Assembly (NCBI RefSeq): GCF_008974265.1
Contig: NZ_BKZW01000002.1
Span: 1,364,001 to 1,428,000, forward strand
Reading direction: 5' to 3'
Length of the DNA: 64,000 nucleotides
Source: Dictyobacter vulcani
GTDB lineage: Bacteria > Chloroflexota > Ktedonobacteria > Ktedonobacterales > Ktedonobacteraceae
Below the pieces are notes generated by a model. That model saw nothing but the letters and a program-made list of their open reading frames with translations, was not told the DNA's origin and did not search any database. Each line of letters begins with the position of its first letter. Positions within the stretch are counted from its first letter, which is position 1. The position numbers and the translations under genes were made by a program. Of this stretch, positions 20,018-30,200 are shown in pieces.

Positions 20018-20356
20018 TTAGTCGTTGCAGCCACCCTGGCCACCGAACCAGTTGCCGCCAAACTGATTACCACCACAAAACTGGTTGCTACCACCGGAAT
20101 GATGACCACCGAAATGGTGCTGGCGATGCTGGCGATGATGGTGCCAGCCAAACTGATAGCCACCGAATTGATGACCGCCATTCTGCTGGTGCTGGGTCTG
20201 GACGTGTGAGCCACAGGCACCGGTCACATTTGAGAGATCGGCATCGGCTAATTCAAGTGCGCCAATGGGATTCTGAGGAACCTGTGCATACTCCTCACTG
20301 GTCAGGGACTCGCGATACTGTGCATCTTTCCAGGTTTTTGTGATATCGATATTCAT
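20018..20356 (-). CDS. RiPP precursor-like protein with mersacidin-type leader, Gly/His/Gln-rich core
   Basis: 112 residues. The leader (1-47) has the pattern D-x2-K-x-W-K-D-x2-YR-x-SL...P-x-NP-x-G-x-[LI]-EL-x-DA-x-L of the mersacidin/lichenicidin type 2 lantibiotic leader and ends in NVTGA, a double-Gly-like cut site. The 65-residue core is unlike a lantibiotic: repeated QFGG/FGG units, eleven His, many Gln and Asn, four Cys, very few Ser and Thr. AAAGG lies nine bases before the ATG. No LanM, LanT or other maturase is in the window. It shares an upstream block with the gene at 20932. Possible products: modified metal-binding peptide, or a leader-tagged exported structural peptide. Confidence 0.7.
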   Translation of the reverse strand: MNIDITKTWKDAQYRESLTSEEYAQVPQNPIGALELADADLSNVTGACGSHVQTQHQQNGGHQFGGYQFGWHHHRQHRQHHFGGHHSGGSNQFCGGNQFGGNWFGGQGGCND

Positions 20357-20532
20357 TCGTTTGAGCCTTTCTGTGTGTTTACACAGCTATAAATTTTTAT
20401 ACATCCGGGCATCGTATATTTTGCTCTTAACACAGAGAATGCATGTGTGTAAATCTCTAAATGAAAAGCATAGAAATTCACTTCAATTTACAACCTACAT
20501 TTTTCAATGTACCGCATTCGTTGCTTCGCTTT

Positions 20533-20572
20533 ATTTCGATACCTAAATCTATTATAAAAATGCCCAAAACAA
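20533..20572 (-). promoter_or_regulatory. Conserved promoter block of precursor gene 1
   Basis: About 33 of 40 bases match the block at 21389-21428. On the minus strand it contains TATAAT (20551-20556) preceded by TTGTTTTGG and followed by GGTATCGAAAT. It lies about 195 bases before the start codon, implying a long leader. Confidence 0.55.
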
Positions 20573-20728
20573 ACAGGCGGTAAAAAGTCTGTCGAAACAT
20601 GGCAAAAAATTCAGAAAGTGGCAAAAAAAAGCCATTTTTACACCTTTGCATGAAAAGAAATTTCATGTTTTCTGTCAGTGTGTGAAGTGTGCTCCTGAAA
20701 AGAGCCAGAATTGAGCTCAATAAACGAA

Positions 20729-20768
20729 TTTTGGGCAATTTTTGCCAGTTTCAAAAAATTGCCCAAAA
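20729..20768. terminator. Hairpin with A/T flanks
   Basis: TTTTGGGCAATTTTT and its complement form a perfect stem around GCCAGTTTC in the gap between the two precursor genes. It could terminate in either direction. Related TTGGGCA-like words occur nearby. Confidence 0.6.
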
Positions 20769-20858
20769 ATGAATAAACTTTTAACTCCGTGGCGATGCTT
20801 ATGTGTACGCCAACCAGTCGCAGCGTCAAGCGCGGTCGGTACAGGTGGAAATAGGCAA

Positions 20859-20892
20859 TAAGAGGAGGACAACACCGTTGCCCTCCTCTTAT
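20859..20892 (-). terminator. Hairpin after the second precursor gene
   Basis: AAGAGGAGG and CCTCCTCTT, extended by CAAC/GTTG, form a strong stem 40 bases downstream of the gene end. The U tract is short (TTATT). Confidence 0.6.
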
Positions 20893-20931
20893 CATAGTTG
20901 TATTCGTTTGGTTGTTAGTTCGAGCGGGTAA

Positions 20932-21237
20932 TTAGCAACCGCCGCAGCTACCGCAGCCGCCGCAGCCACCGTCGAAACCGATGCCGAAGCCGATGCCGTA
21001 TCCGCCTTCATAACCGCAGCCATAGCCACCTTCGTAACGATCAAAGCGACCACCATACCATGAGCCGCCACCGGAGATCCGGCCACCGCGCCATGGATCA
21101 CAACCAAATTCACGGTGACCATGGCGACCAAATGCGCCAGTAACAGTGGTCAGGGCAGCATCAGAAAGTTCAACTGAACCGATGGTATTCTGGGTCAACT
21201 GTGCACGCTCTTCGGTGCTGAGGATTTCAATATTCAT
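20932..21237 (-). CDS. RiPP precursor-like protein, short leader and Gly/Cys-rich core
   Basis: 101 residues. The leader lacks the first W-K-D-x2-YR part of gene 1 but keeps NIEIL-TEERAQLTQNTIGS-VELSDAAL-VTGA, parallel to gene 1 from its EEYAQ segment on. The core is Gly-rich with GGYG repeats and a terminal Cys cluster (GGCGGCGSCGGC). GAAAGGT lies about ten bases before the ATG. Both genes share the same upstream block, so they are probably co-regulated paralogues. The Cys array suggests disulfides, thioethers or metal binding. No maturation enzyme is seen in the window. Confidence 0.65.
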   Translation of the reverse strand: MNIEILSTEERAQLTQNTIGSVELSDAALTTVTGAFGRHGHREFGCDPWRGGRISGGGSWYGGRFDRYEGGYGCGYEGGYGIGFGIGFDGGCGGCGSCGGC

Positions 21238-21388
21238 GCTTTTGTGTACCTTTCTTTTGTAAAAAAAGACAGTGTTATTTGTAGTATCTCAACCGGCCAG
21301 TAGCTGTAGAATGACTGTTATAAAAGCTCATTCACCTGACTCTGGGACCGGATCCACTATCGCTCTTCAAGGTAAGAGTGTGTCGCGA

Positions 21389-21428
21389 ATTTCGATACCT
21401 GAATGTATTATAAAAAGTGCCAAAACAA
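21389..21428 (-). promoter_or_regulatory. Conserved promoter block of precursor gene 2
   Basis: Matches the block at 20533-20572, including TATAAT (21407-21412) and GGTATCGAAAT. It lies about 170 bases before the start codon. The surrounding sequence is not conserved between the two copies, so the block is probably functional. Confidence 0.55.
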
Positions 21429-21647
21429 GCGTACACTAAAAATGATGCAGAAAAATATAAAAATATTCATAGATGTGCACAGAGTAAATATTATGTCATA
21501 CTATGTATGAATACAGTATTCATCTATTAATAATTATCTTTATCGATATGCTTTGGAACGTGCGCTGTTTTTCAGCACGCAATGGCTTTTTCTGTCGTCT
21601 TTTTTGAGCAATTTTCTGGAAATCACAAAAATGGACAAAAATTCAGA

Positions 21648-21687
21648 AAAAAAGACCCTCAAAAGGATCCAGAAATCCTTTTGAGGG
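21648..21687 (-). terminator. Terminator of the phosphoketolase gene
   Basis: CCCTCAAAAGGAT and ATCCTTTTGAGGG flank CCAGAA; on the minus strand the stem is followed by TCTTTTTTTCT. Confidence 0.9.
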
Positions 21688-21732
21688 CATACATCAGGGT
21701 GGGTTATGGTGTGTGATTGTGGCGTCGGTTTT

Positions 21733-24162
21733 TTAGGACTGCCACTGCCACTCCACAATTTCTTTGGGGTCTGACCCGTGCTCTTCAATATATTTATGGT
21801 GTTCGGCGAGCCGATTTTCATACTGGCTGATGCGGGCATTGGCTACTGCGGCAACCTTTGGATTATTAGCCGCCGCCTGCCGGATAGCTTGCATGACGAT
21901 CTGATAACGGCTGGTACCATTACGCACATTCATATCGAATGGGGTGGTCGTGGTGCCTTCTTCGCGATAGCCATTGATGATGATGCGGTCAAGATTATGG
22001 CGTCCAAACAGCAACTGTTCCACCGCTGATGGATAGCCATGGAAATTGATAATGACCGGACGATCTTGAGTGAAGAGCGCCTCGAACATCTGTTGATCCA
22101 GGCCATGTGGATGGTCGGTGCTATTCTGCAAGATGAATAGATCGGTTACATTTACCACGCGGACGCGTAGTTCGGGCAACTCATCGCGTAGAATTTGCGT
22201 GGCGGCCAGAACCTCCAGCGTGGTGTTGTCGCCGATACCTGCCAGGACCACATCTGGATCAACCCCATTGTCGGTGCTTGCCCATGGCCAGATGGAGCCA
22301 CCAGCGCGACAATGGGCGATAGCTTCATCCATCGACAGCCATTGTGGCATGCGCTGCTTATTGGCAATAATCAGATTGACCTTGTCCTGACTCTGCATAC
22401 AATGATCCATCGTCGAGACCAGACAGTTCGCATCCGGTGGCAGATAGACACGTGCCACAGAGGCTTTCTTGTTCAGAATGGCATTAATGAAGCCAGGATT
22501 TTGATGTGAAAATCCATTATGTTCCTGCCGCCATAAGGTCGATGTCTCCAGGTAATTGAGGGAAGGTACGGGCAGACGCCAGGAGAACTCTTTGGACAGC
22601 TTTAGAAATTTGGCGAACTGATCCGTCATCGAGACGACGATATTTAAGAAGGCCTCATAAGATGGAAAGAGTCCATGGCGACCGGTCAGGATATAGCCTT
22701 GCAACCAGGCCTCACAGTCATGCTCACTCAGGACCTCAATAACCTGTCCACCCTTCGCGCCGACCTTCTCATTGTGTGGTGGGACGGGCCACTCATACTC
22801 ACGTGGCTTGACATCCAGGACCGCACCCAGTTTATTGGATTGCAGTTCATCGGGACTAAAGATGCGGAATTGCTGCGGATTGCGGCGAATAACCTCGCGT
22901 AAGTACAGGGCAACCTGCTCCATGGCGCTGACATTGTTGCCGCCACGGCGCGCGGGCATGCCACGATCCTCTTTCACCGCCATATCCTGGATGGATGGCA
23001 GGTCTAGATCCTTTGAGATTTTTCCACCATAGGTATGGGGATTGCTACCCATGCGCCGATCGCCGGTAGGACAGAGGTCGAGGATCTCCTGCTGCGGTCG
23101 GCCTTGCTCATTAATCAATTCTTCAACCCGATAGGAGCGCAGCCATTGCTCAAGCAGTTTCAGGTGTTCAGGATTGGTCTGTGGATCTGCAATGGGAACC
23201 TGATGGGAGCGGTACGAGCCGACAATTGGCTCTCCATCCATCTCTGCGGGTGCCGTCATACCTTTCGGGGTGCGCAGAATGATCAGGGGCCACTGTGGCT
23301 TCTCAATTGGCTGGCCCGAGCGCGCCGCCTGCTGGATATTTCTAATCTCCTGATAGGCCCAATCTAATGCGCCATACAACTGAGCATCCAGATCGGCATC
23401 CGCGTTACCCTCGACGAACTGTATTTGATAGCCATAGCCAGTAAACAGGGACAGCAACTCTTCATCGGACATTGTGCCATAGATAGTTGGATTTGAAATC
23501 TTATAGCCATTGAGATGCAGGATCGGTAATACCGCGCCAGACTCGGCTGGATTGATGAATTTGTAAGAATGCCAGGCCGTGGCTGTAGGGCCTGTCTCAG
23601 CTTCTCCGTCGCCAACAATACATGCGACGATCAGATCTGGATTATCCATGGCTGCGCCAAATGAGGTGGCCAACGCATAACCCAGTTCGCCGCCCTCGTG
23701 AATAGTGCCGGGGACACCTGGATAGAGATGGCTCGGGAAACCGCCGGGCCAGGAAAATTTGCGCACAAAGGTATGTAAGCCCTGTTTATCAAAGGTCAGT
23801 TCAGGGTAGTACTGCTGGAGCGTCCCCTCAAGATAGAGATTGGCCAGATTGGCGGGCGCACCGTGTCCTGGTCCTGTAACCAGGAACATATCCAGATCGC
23901 GCCGTTTAATCAAGCTATTGAGGTGGGCATAAACAAGATTAATGCCCGGACTGGTCCCCCAGTGTCCAAGCAGGCGATCCTTGATATGCTCCGGCTTGAG
24001 CGGCTCCTCCAGCAAAACATTATCCCGCAAATAAATCTGCGCCACCACCAGATAATTGGCCAGGCGGCGATAGCGTGCGATTGCATCTAGCTCCTGAGCA
24101 TGGGCCTGACGAACATTGTTTACCTCGACATGCTGGTCCGGATGGGTAAGATCTTTGACCAT
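21733..24162 (-). CDS. xfp: Xylulose-5-phosphate/fructose-6-phosphate phosphoketolase
   Basis: 809 residues, the usual length. The N-terminal ThDP domain has GHWGTSPGIN, TGPGHGAPA, HEGGELGYAL and GDGEAETGPTATAWHS (ThDP/Mg site with the catalytic Glu/His set). NGYKISNPTIYGTM follows, and the C-terminal half has LPPDANCLVSTMDHCM and INGYREEGTTTTPFDM. The enzyme splits xylulose-5-P or fructose-6-P with phosphate into acetyl-P plus a triose- or tetrose-phosphate. The frame extends to 24225, but MVKDLTHPDQ at 24162 fits the family and has AAAGAGA upstream. It is monocistronic, with its own terminator. No acetate kinase is beside it. Confidence 0.95.
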   Translation of the reverse strand: MVKDLTHPDQHVEVNNVRQAHAQELDAIARYRRLANYLVVAQIYLRDNVLLEEPLKPEHIKDRLLGHWGTSPGINLVYAHLNSLIKRRDLDMFLVTGPGHGAPANLANLYLEGTLQQYYPELTFDKQGLHTFVRKFSWPGGFPSHLYPGVPGTIHEGGELGYALATSFGAAMDNPDLIVACIVGDGEAETGPTATAWHSYKFINPAESGAVLPILHLNGYKISNPTIYGTMSDEELLSLFTGYGYQIQFVEGNADADLDAQLYGALDWAYQEIRNIQQAARSGQPIEKPQWPLIILRTPKGMTAPAEMDGEPIVGSYRSHQVPIADPQTNPEHLKLLEQWLRSYRVEELINEQGRPQQEILDLCPTGDRRMGSNPHTYGGKISKDLDLPSIQDMAVKEDRGMPARRGGNNVSAMEQVALYLREVIRRNPQQFRIFSPDELQSNKLGAVLDVKPREYEWPVPPHNEKVGAKGGQVIEVLSEHDCEAWLQGYILTGRHGLFPSYEAFLNIVVSMTDQFAKFLKLSKEFSWRLPVPSLNYLETSTLWRQEHNGFSHQNPGFINAILNKKASVARVYLPPDANCLVSTMDHCMQSQDKVNLIIANKQRMPQWLSMDEAIAHCRAGGSIWPWASTDNGVDPDVVLAGIGDNTTLEVLAATQILRDELPELRVRVVNVTDLFILQNSTDHPHGLDQQMFEALFTQDRPVIINFHGYPSAVEQLLFGRHNLDRIIINGYREEGTTTTPFDMNVRNGTSRYQIVMQAIRQAAANNPKVAAVANARISQYENRLAEHHKYIEEHGSDPKEIVEWQWQS

Positions 24163-24515
24163 AAAAAATTCTCTTTTCTTATCACTTAAGTGTAGGAAGT
24201 GTGTAAAAAAACAGCTGCCTTGCATTTCGTCTTAGTAATTGTGTGCTGACATATTTTTCCGCAGTGTGCAGTACCAGAACCACCCACAATTTGTACACGA
24301 ATCTGTCAGGAAAAAAAAGTCACTCCTGTTTCATAATAGCGTGTAGGGGAAAATGATAATAGCGTCTTTTTTTATCTTTTTGCGAAAAACCTGTCTGCTC
24401 GCCAGAAATTTTTAACATCGTGCAGAGAATGAGTCAGTATGGATGAGTAGTGAATTATTGTCGAATGATAAAGAGACGGCATTTTTTGGGGATTGGCTAG
24501 CAGAGGAGAACTGTG

Positions 24516-25280
24516 ATGCGCTTACAGAACAAAGTGGCTTTAATTACTGGTTCAGCTCGTGGCATGGGACGAGCGGCCGCCGAACTATTCGCTCGTGAAG
24601 GGGCCAGTATTATCCTGACGGATATTGCGGAGCAAGATGGGGTTGAGGTGGCTGCAAGTATCTGCGCGAACGGCGGAAAAGCGTTATTTGTACCAGCCAA
24701 CGTGGCCAGGGCTGAAGATGTGCAGCAGCTGGTAGAGGCGGGCATATCTGCCTTTGGGACGATTGATATTTTGTATAACAATGCAGGTATCATGCCAACC
24801 AGCGATACCAGTGTGCTTGATACCAGCGAAGAAACCTGGGATCAGATTATGGATGTGAACCTGAAAAGTACCTTCCTCTGCTGTAAATATGTAATTCCTC
24901 ATATGATCGAGCAGCAGCGTGGCTCAATCATCAACATCTCATCAATGGTCGTTTTTCTCGGCTGTACCGTCCCGCAGGAAGCCTATGGAGTTGCCAAAGG
25001 GGGATTACTGGCACTAACCAAATCGCTGGCGATCCAGTATGGTCCAGCGGGTATTCGTTGCAACGCTATCTGTCCGGGACCTATTAATACTGGTTTGCTG
25101 GATCACCTCTGGACCAGTGATGAAGAGCGCAATCGTCGCCTGAGCCGTATTCCGCTGGGCCGCTTCGGGCAGATCAACGATATCATCTATTTTGCCCTCT
25201 ACCTCGCCTCAGACGAATCCTCCTGGACAACTGGTAGCTGGATGACGATCGATGGAGGTATCTCTTCAAATTACTTTTGA
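24516..25280 (+). CDS. Short-chain dehydrogenase/reductase (SDR)
   Basis: 254 residues. TGSARGMGRAAA is the NAD(P)-binding glycine motif, DIAEQ is the Asp that favours NAD, NNAG is the structural motif, the catalytic Ser lies in ISSMV, and YGVAK holds Tyr and Lys. CPGPINTGLL follows, and the C-terminus ends WMTIDGGISSNYF. ATG 24516 directly follows a GTG at 24513; GAGGAG fits the ATG better. Classical SDR; substrate unknown. Converges on the small gene at 25304, with a family B half-repeat between the two stops. Confidence 0.88.
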   Translation: MRLQNKVALITGSARGMGRAAAELFAREGASIILTDIAEQDGVEVAASICANGGKALFVPANVARAEDVQQLVEAGISAFGTIDILYNNAGIMPTSDTSVLDTSEETWDQIMDVNLKSTFLCCKYVIPHMIEQQRGSIINISSMVVFLGCTVPQEAYGVAKGGLLALTKSLAIQYGPAGIRCNAICPGPINTGLLDHLWTSDEERNRRLSRIPLGRFGQINDIIYFALYLASDESSWTTGSWMTIDGGISSNYF

Positions 25281-25290
25281 TAAATGTGAT

Positions 25291-25321
25291 AGTAGGTTCG
25301 ACCTCAATGGTCGAATCTACA
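25291..25321. repeat. Family B half-element between convergent genes
   Basis: AGTAGGTTCGACC and GGTCGAATCTAC form an inverted repeat around TCAAT. It supplies the stop codon of the gene at 25304 and may serve as a bidirectional terminator. Confidence 0.65.
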
Positions 25322-25682
25322 GGGAATCATCCGAGGGGGCAGGGGTTTGCGGTATTTGCGGTCCCATTCGGCTTTTTTGCGTTGGGTCTGCGCTTGCTCG
25401 GCCAGATGGGTATAGGGATTGTCGCGCTCGTGCTTGAGCGCTGAGGCAGAGGACAATGCGTGCTCTTCCGCATAGTGGATCAAACCACCAGAGTTGCTCC
25501 TGAGCACGTTGCGCTACCAGACTCAATAGTTTATCGGCTTGCAATGAACTGGCTATATAAAATGCTGAAACCAGCGCATGATAGGAGGCCTCAAAGAGAC
25601 CTTTAGCGAAGGTTTCGCGATTAATAGCCATCAACTGATCATAGAGTTTTTCGACATCATCATTATCGATGCTCTGAGACAT
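25304..25682 (-). CDS. Small helical protein, about 126 aa (frameshifted)
   Basis: The first part (MSQSIDNDDVEKLYDQLMAINRETF) starts at ATG 25682, with AAGGA upstream. The frame then turns implausible after WWFDP. Adding one C to the pair complementary to 25477-25478 gives HYAEEHALSSASALKHERDN and HLAEQAQTQRKKAEWDRKYR, a continuation of the same helical style. Its stop lies in the repeat at 25291. It resembles a small family of helical proteins with an 'HALVSAFYIASSLQ' block common in Ktedonobacteria; I cannot name it. Function unknown. Confidence 0.6.
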
Positions 25683-25816
25683 ATAGTTTTCCTTACGATA
25701 CATAGGTATGATATTTTTTCGCACTTTCAGTTTATGCCACTGGCGCAAGAATTGTATCGTAGAAAATAGTCTCCTCGCGATCCGGAATATATTTCCAGAT
25801 CGCTTGAGTTTGAGTA

Positions 25817-25965
25817 TTAACCTGTTACTAATGACGATGCTCCATCGATCCACATTTCGGTATCGGTGATATGGCTGCTGGCATCGGAAACGAGGAAGAG
25901 TACCAGTTGTCCTACCTGCTCAGAAGTCGCGGCCTTCCCATCATTTAAGGGGATTGGTCCATTTT
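25817..25965 (-). pseudogene. C-terminal remnant of an SDR gene
   Basis: The minus strand encodes about 48 residues: IPLNDGKAATSEQVG, QLVLFLVSDASSHITDTEMW, then IDGASSLVTG and a stop. This is the typical SDR tail (E-V-A-x-L-V-x-FL-x-SD-AS...G-x-x-WIDGA). An in-frame TAA precedes it and the catalytic and cofactor parts are missing, so it is a dead fragment. Confidence 0.7.
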
Positions 25966-26059
25966 ACAAGAACGCCATTCCATTCTTATCAAGGCACGGA
26001 TAACACAAATGATAGGTTTCAAGCCAGTGGCCTCTATATTTGCTGCGAGTGAGCGGCGT

Positions 26060-27152
26060 TTATGCTTGCTTTTCAAGCGCATTATGATGATAGCCAAACA
26101 GTGTACTGATAAAGTAATGATCGGCATTGGCAAAGTTATAGAAGACATTATTTTCAATCACATCGAAGCGGTTTAAAGGAGCCAGCTTGCCTTCCGGGGT
26201 CATCACAAAATCGCGATAAAACTGGTGATCCAGTTTGCGCTCGCCCCATTTGCTGCCCGTGGTGACGTCGATGACATCGATAGCAGAGTTCACCACATGG
26301 CCCGCCAGCTTCATCATCGAGGTCTCTTTTTCTAAGAACTCTTGCTGGATGCTATGTGGTAGATTGGCCGTGACGCTGATCTCAGCCGTCGCCTCCTGCA
26401 CGTCATGTCCCAGGCCCCTTTTAAGAGCTTCCACACGATCCATCTGCCAGCGCGTCCCCACGAGGCCACGGGTATTGCCATCGCCACTAAAGGTGATCAG
26501 CCCTTTAAGCCAGTGATTGGTCGCTGTACATCAGCGTCCGCGGCAGATCATCTGGCAAGCCAATATCTTGTTGAATCAGCTTATCCACGCCATGTTTTGT
26601 CTCTTTGGCCTGGAGACGACTGATGCGTTTACTGACCGAGGTTAAGCCCAGATCATAATGAAAGCCAGTCGTAACCAGATAGCCATGTTCCTGATCAGGT
26701 AGTGTAAAATCAAAGCTGGTATTGACCGCGACCCGCTGGTTGCGGCGCATCACCTTACGCTCAACCATGGGGAGATGGATCGCGCTGCGGGCCCGCACTG
26801 ACAGATGTTTGGACGAAATGAGATATTGATCCATTCCGGCCCGCACCTGTCCATTTGTCTCCTCAGTCCCATAGCGAAAAATGGTAATCTCATCACCGAA
26901 AACATCCTCAAGCAGTCTGGTCATCCCAACACTGGACTTGGGGACCGCGCCGGCCTCTTGAAAATGCATGGTAAAGGCAACATCATTGCGCCTGGCCCGC
27001 TGGCGCATAGCTTTCAGAATATTAACCGTCGGAATATCTCCCCGCAGTAATTGTCCAGCATTACCAGAAAAAACCATTACTGCTGGTACACTCTCCGTCG
27101 GGTGTTCAATTGTCAATATACGACCTTTAGTAGTTGAATTACTGATGAGCAT
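26060..27152 (-). CDS. Unrecognised protein, about 363 aa (frameshifted)
   Basis: The first frame (215 residues, from 27152) and the second (133 residues plus an upstream extension) adjoin at 26519-26520. Removing one base of GG there gives MYSDNHWLKGLITFSGDGNT as a continuous junction. The protein is soluble, with no signal peptide or helix long enough for a membrane. Landmarks are MVFSGNAGQLLRGDIPTVNI, FTMHFQEAGAVPKSS and SKWGERKLDHQFYRDFVM. I recognise no family. It is preceded by a pair of decayed or small genes and followed on the other side by the giant NTPase, on the same strand. Confidence 0.6.
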
Positions 27153-27268
27153 ATAAAAAAAGATCCTTTAATGTAACATGAGGATAACCAGAAGAGTCAT
27201 TCTCGCATATCATAAGTTAGTTCTAATTATGGCACGGTTTAGCCAGAGAAGTTGATACTTTTTTACTC

Positions 27269-30200
27269 TTACGGCCACCAGATTCCCACCTCTAACGCGG
27301 CGCTGCCAGCAGCCAGGACAGATTTCTCGCCTCCTGCCTGGTTGATCGCGGACATGAGAACCGCCAGTGCGGTCAGTGCCTCACGGCGGGTCTGGCGTGC
27401 CAGGAGATGCAACGTCTCAAGCAGGATCGGATAAAGTGTGGCTGTGGTAGATTGCGCGACCCATGTCGGTGCCTGTTTGAAGAGCTGTACCACCACATAT
27501 GGATCATCCGTCTCACGCATATGCTGTACCACCAGATCAAGGAGTTGCGACCAGCCAGTGGGAGTAAGTGTTGATTGAAGCGCGGTCAGCACCTGATCCT
27601 GATGATGTTTGCTTTGTAGCGACCATAGAGCCTGTAGCAGCGGCTGATAGAGATCTTCAGGTAATTTGGGTGCCAGATGGGTGAGCACCCATAGCTGATC
27701 CTCTTCAGTTCCCAGCATGGCGCGCAGGCTCAAGAGTTCCGTGCTAAACACACGTTTTGGTTGCTCTGGTAGATACGTAACCAGTATCGTGATGATGCGT
27801 ACCTGCCAGTACTTTCCCGCTGGAAACTGCGAGAAGTCTTGTAGATAGGTCTGAATTGATTGCGCTGACAACAGTTCCTGTAGCAATGATTCACATGCCT
27901 CGGCGCTCAGATAGTCCACCAGCACTTCAATAATTTCTAGTCGTTGTAGTGCCGAGCCAGCGCGCAATACATCGCGCTGTATCTCCGCCAGTTGTTCCTG
28001 TGTCATCGAAGGAATGAGCGTCTTGAGCACCGCCAGTCTTAAATCCAGATCATCAATCTGATCATAGATCTCCCAGACGCCAGCCAGCAAACTCTGAGGA
28101 AGATGAGAGATCAGCGGGATCAGCAAACGTGCTCGTAGATTGGCGGAATGCAGATTAAGGAGATGCTGCCAGATCTGCTCAAAGAAAGCCGTTGTGAGTT
28201 GCGGCTGAAGGATTTCGAGCGCATGCGGCAGCAGCCTGACTAAAATATCTACTTGTAATTTTTCCTGCCTGACAGTTTCTATGCTTGTGAAAAAGGCATA
28301 GAGTTCGGTGACGGGCACGCGATCTGCCAGATTTTCTAATACTTTCCAGTAGTTATAGGTTGAAAAAAGAGACGGTAGCATATCCCAGACCTGTTTGAAA
28401 TAGCTTGTGGGTGTATGGGGAGCCAGGATGGCCAGCATGGCTGTACGTGTCTTTGCTGGCTTGATCTGTAGTGTAGCCTCCCAGGTATGCATAAACAGGG
28501 TGGGGGATAGATTGGGTGCCAGTGTGCGCAAGATCCACAGCGCCTGGCTTTCATCGGTATTGGTGACAATTGCCGTCCAGAGTGTCGGAAAAAATCCATC
28601 TGGCATCCGTGGTACTAAAAGATGTAAAAGGCGTAACTGCTGCAATATAGTATGCGGCAACATTACAGCATCCAAGATGCGTGTCAAATCTGTTTCAGGT
28701 GCGCCGGGTATCAACGCTTCCAGGAGATTGCCTCTCCATTTTGCATCCTGCGTCGTCAGGGCCGTCTCTAACAACTGCGCAAGCTCTGCCTCGGATGCGA
28801 TAGCGGCCCTTCTGACTAGAATCTGGGTACGCCACTGGGGATTTTGCAATGTATGCACGCTGCTATAAAAGGACGCCAGGTGCTTTGTTGGTATATAGGG
28901 TGCCAGTGTTTCTAAGGTCCGAGCCCGGGCATCTTCTTTCTTCATCTTTTCTACGATAGTCAGTACCGCATGGTAGGTTTTCTCCTGTCCATGTGGGGCA
29001 AATGTCTGTAAGATACGGGCTTGATTCTCCTCATCGAGCATGGACCTGGTTGCGTGTAGCATCGTATGTTCTAATTGCGGTGCTAGTTGTGTATGGAGAA
29101 AAGAGGCACCAGAATGAATGAATTGAGCACGTGCGGCATCATCTTTGATGATCTGGAGCACCTGGATCATTTCTTGTATGCGAGCGCTTTTTTTGTTCTG
29201 CGGGCAGCGTTGCGACCAGGGCTTCCAGCACCTGCGCCCGTTTTTCCGGTTCCTGCATATTTCTGACAATCGCCAGTGCTGCAGAAAGTAAGGGACCATG
29301 GAGTTGTGGTGCCAGTACCTGCAAGACCTGAGCCTGATCGGCCTCATTCACAAAGCTCTGTACCGTCTCCAGGGCTCGCGGAAGCTGATCTGAAGGCAGG
29401 CGTCCACCCAGTTTGGTGAGGATATGCGTCTGCTCCTCTTCACTCCGGCTATGCCAGGCAAAATAGAAGATTTCCGTGAGCATAAACTCAAACAAACGTG
29501 CCAGTGCAGTATTGGATAAACGGGGAGCGATCGCCAGGAATGTTTGCAGGCGTTCTTCGCGTCCTGACATGGCTTGAAATGTCGCTGGCAGATTGAACGC
29601 AGACGTGGCCAGATTGTCCTGTAGCGGTGCCTCTAGCTCGGCGAGCACCCACACACGATAGCCTGGATCTTTGATCGTCAGGATAGCTTCCAGCAACTGT
29701 GGGAGTAAAGACTCAGGCATAGCCGTTCCAAGTTGTGCTAAGAGTGTGGCGCGACACCCTTCATCCCAGGTTAGATGGGCACAGGCCAGCACTTTTTCCA
29801 GCAAGTCATGTGAGAGTCGGGGCAGCAATGGCAGCAGGATATTGGTACGTTCTTCTTCACTTTTGAGTTTCAGGATAGCTTGCAGCAGGTCCGGTAATAG
29901 TTCATCAGGCATAGATGGCGTTAACGCAGCCAGGGCGCTGGCCCGTGCTCGCTCATCCCAGAGATAGTTGATTTCATCGAGGGCATACTGTAATGTATCA
30001 ACCTGCAATAAGGGTGCCAGTTTTACCAGCAGTTCAACGCGATAGTCGCGATCCTCAATCTCGCGTTCCAGCTTAAGTGTTTCCTGTAAGACTTCTGGTG
30101 CTGGCAGATAGAGAGCCAGTTCAGCTAATAAGCGCATCCTCAACAGGCCATCCTGAATGGAGTCGGTTTGTTGTGCGACCTGCTGTAATGCTTCTTCAGG

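Noticed and set aside
29182..29196. Canonical -1 ribosomal frameshift at A-AAA-AAG in the NTPase gene
   Set aside because: The heptamer is present, but the continuing repeat frame is +1 relative to the first, not -1, so the usual mechanism does not give the right product.
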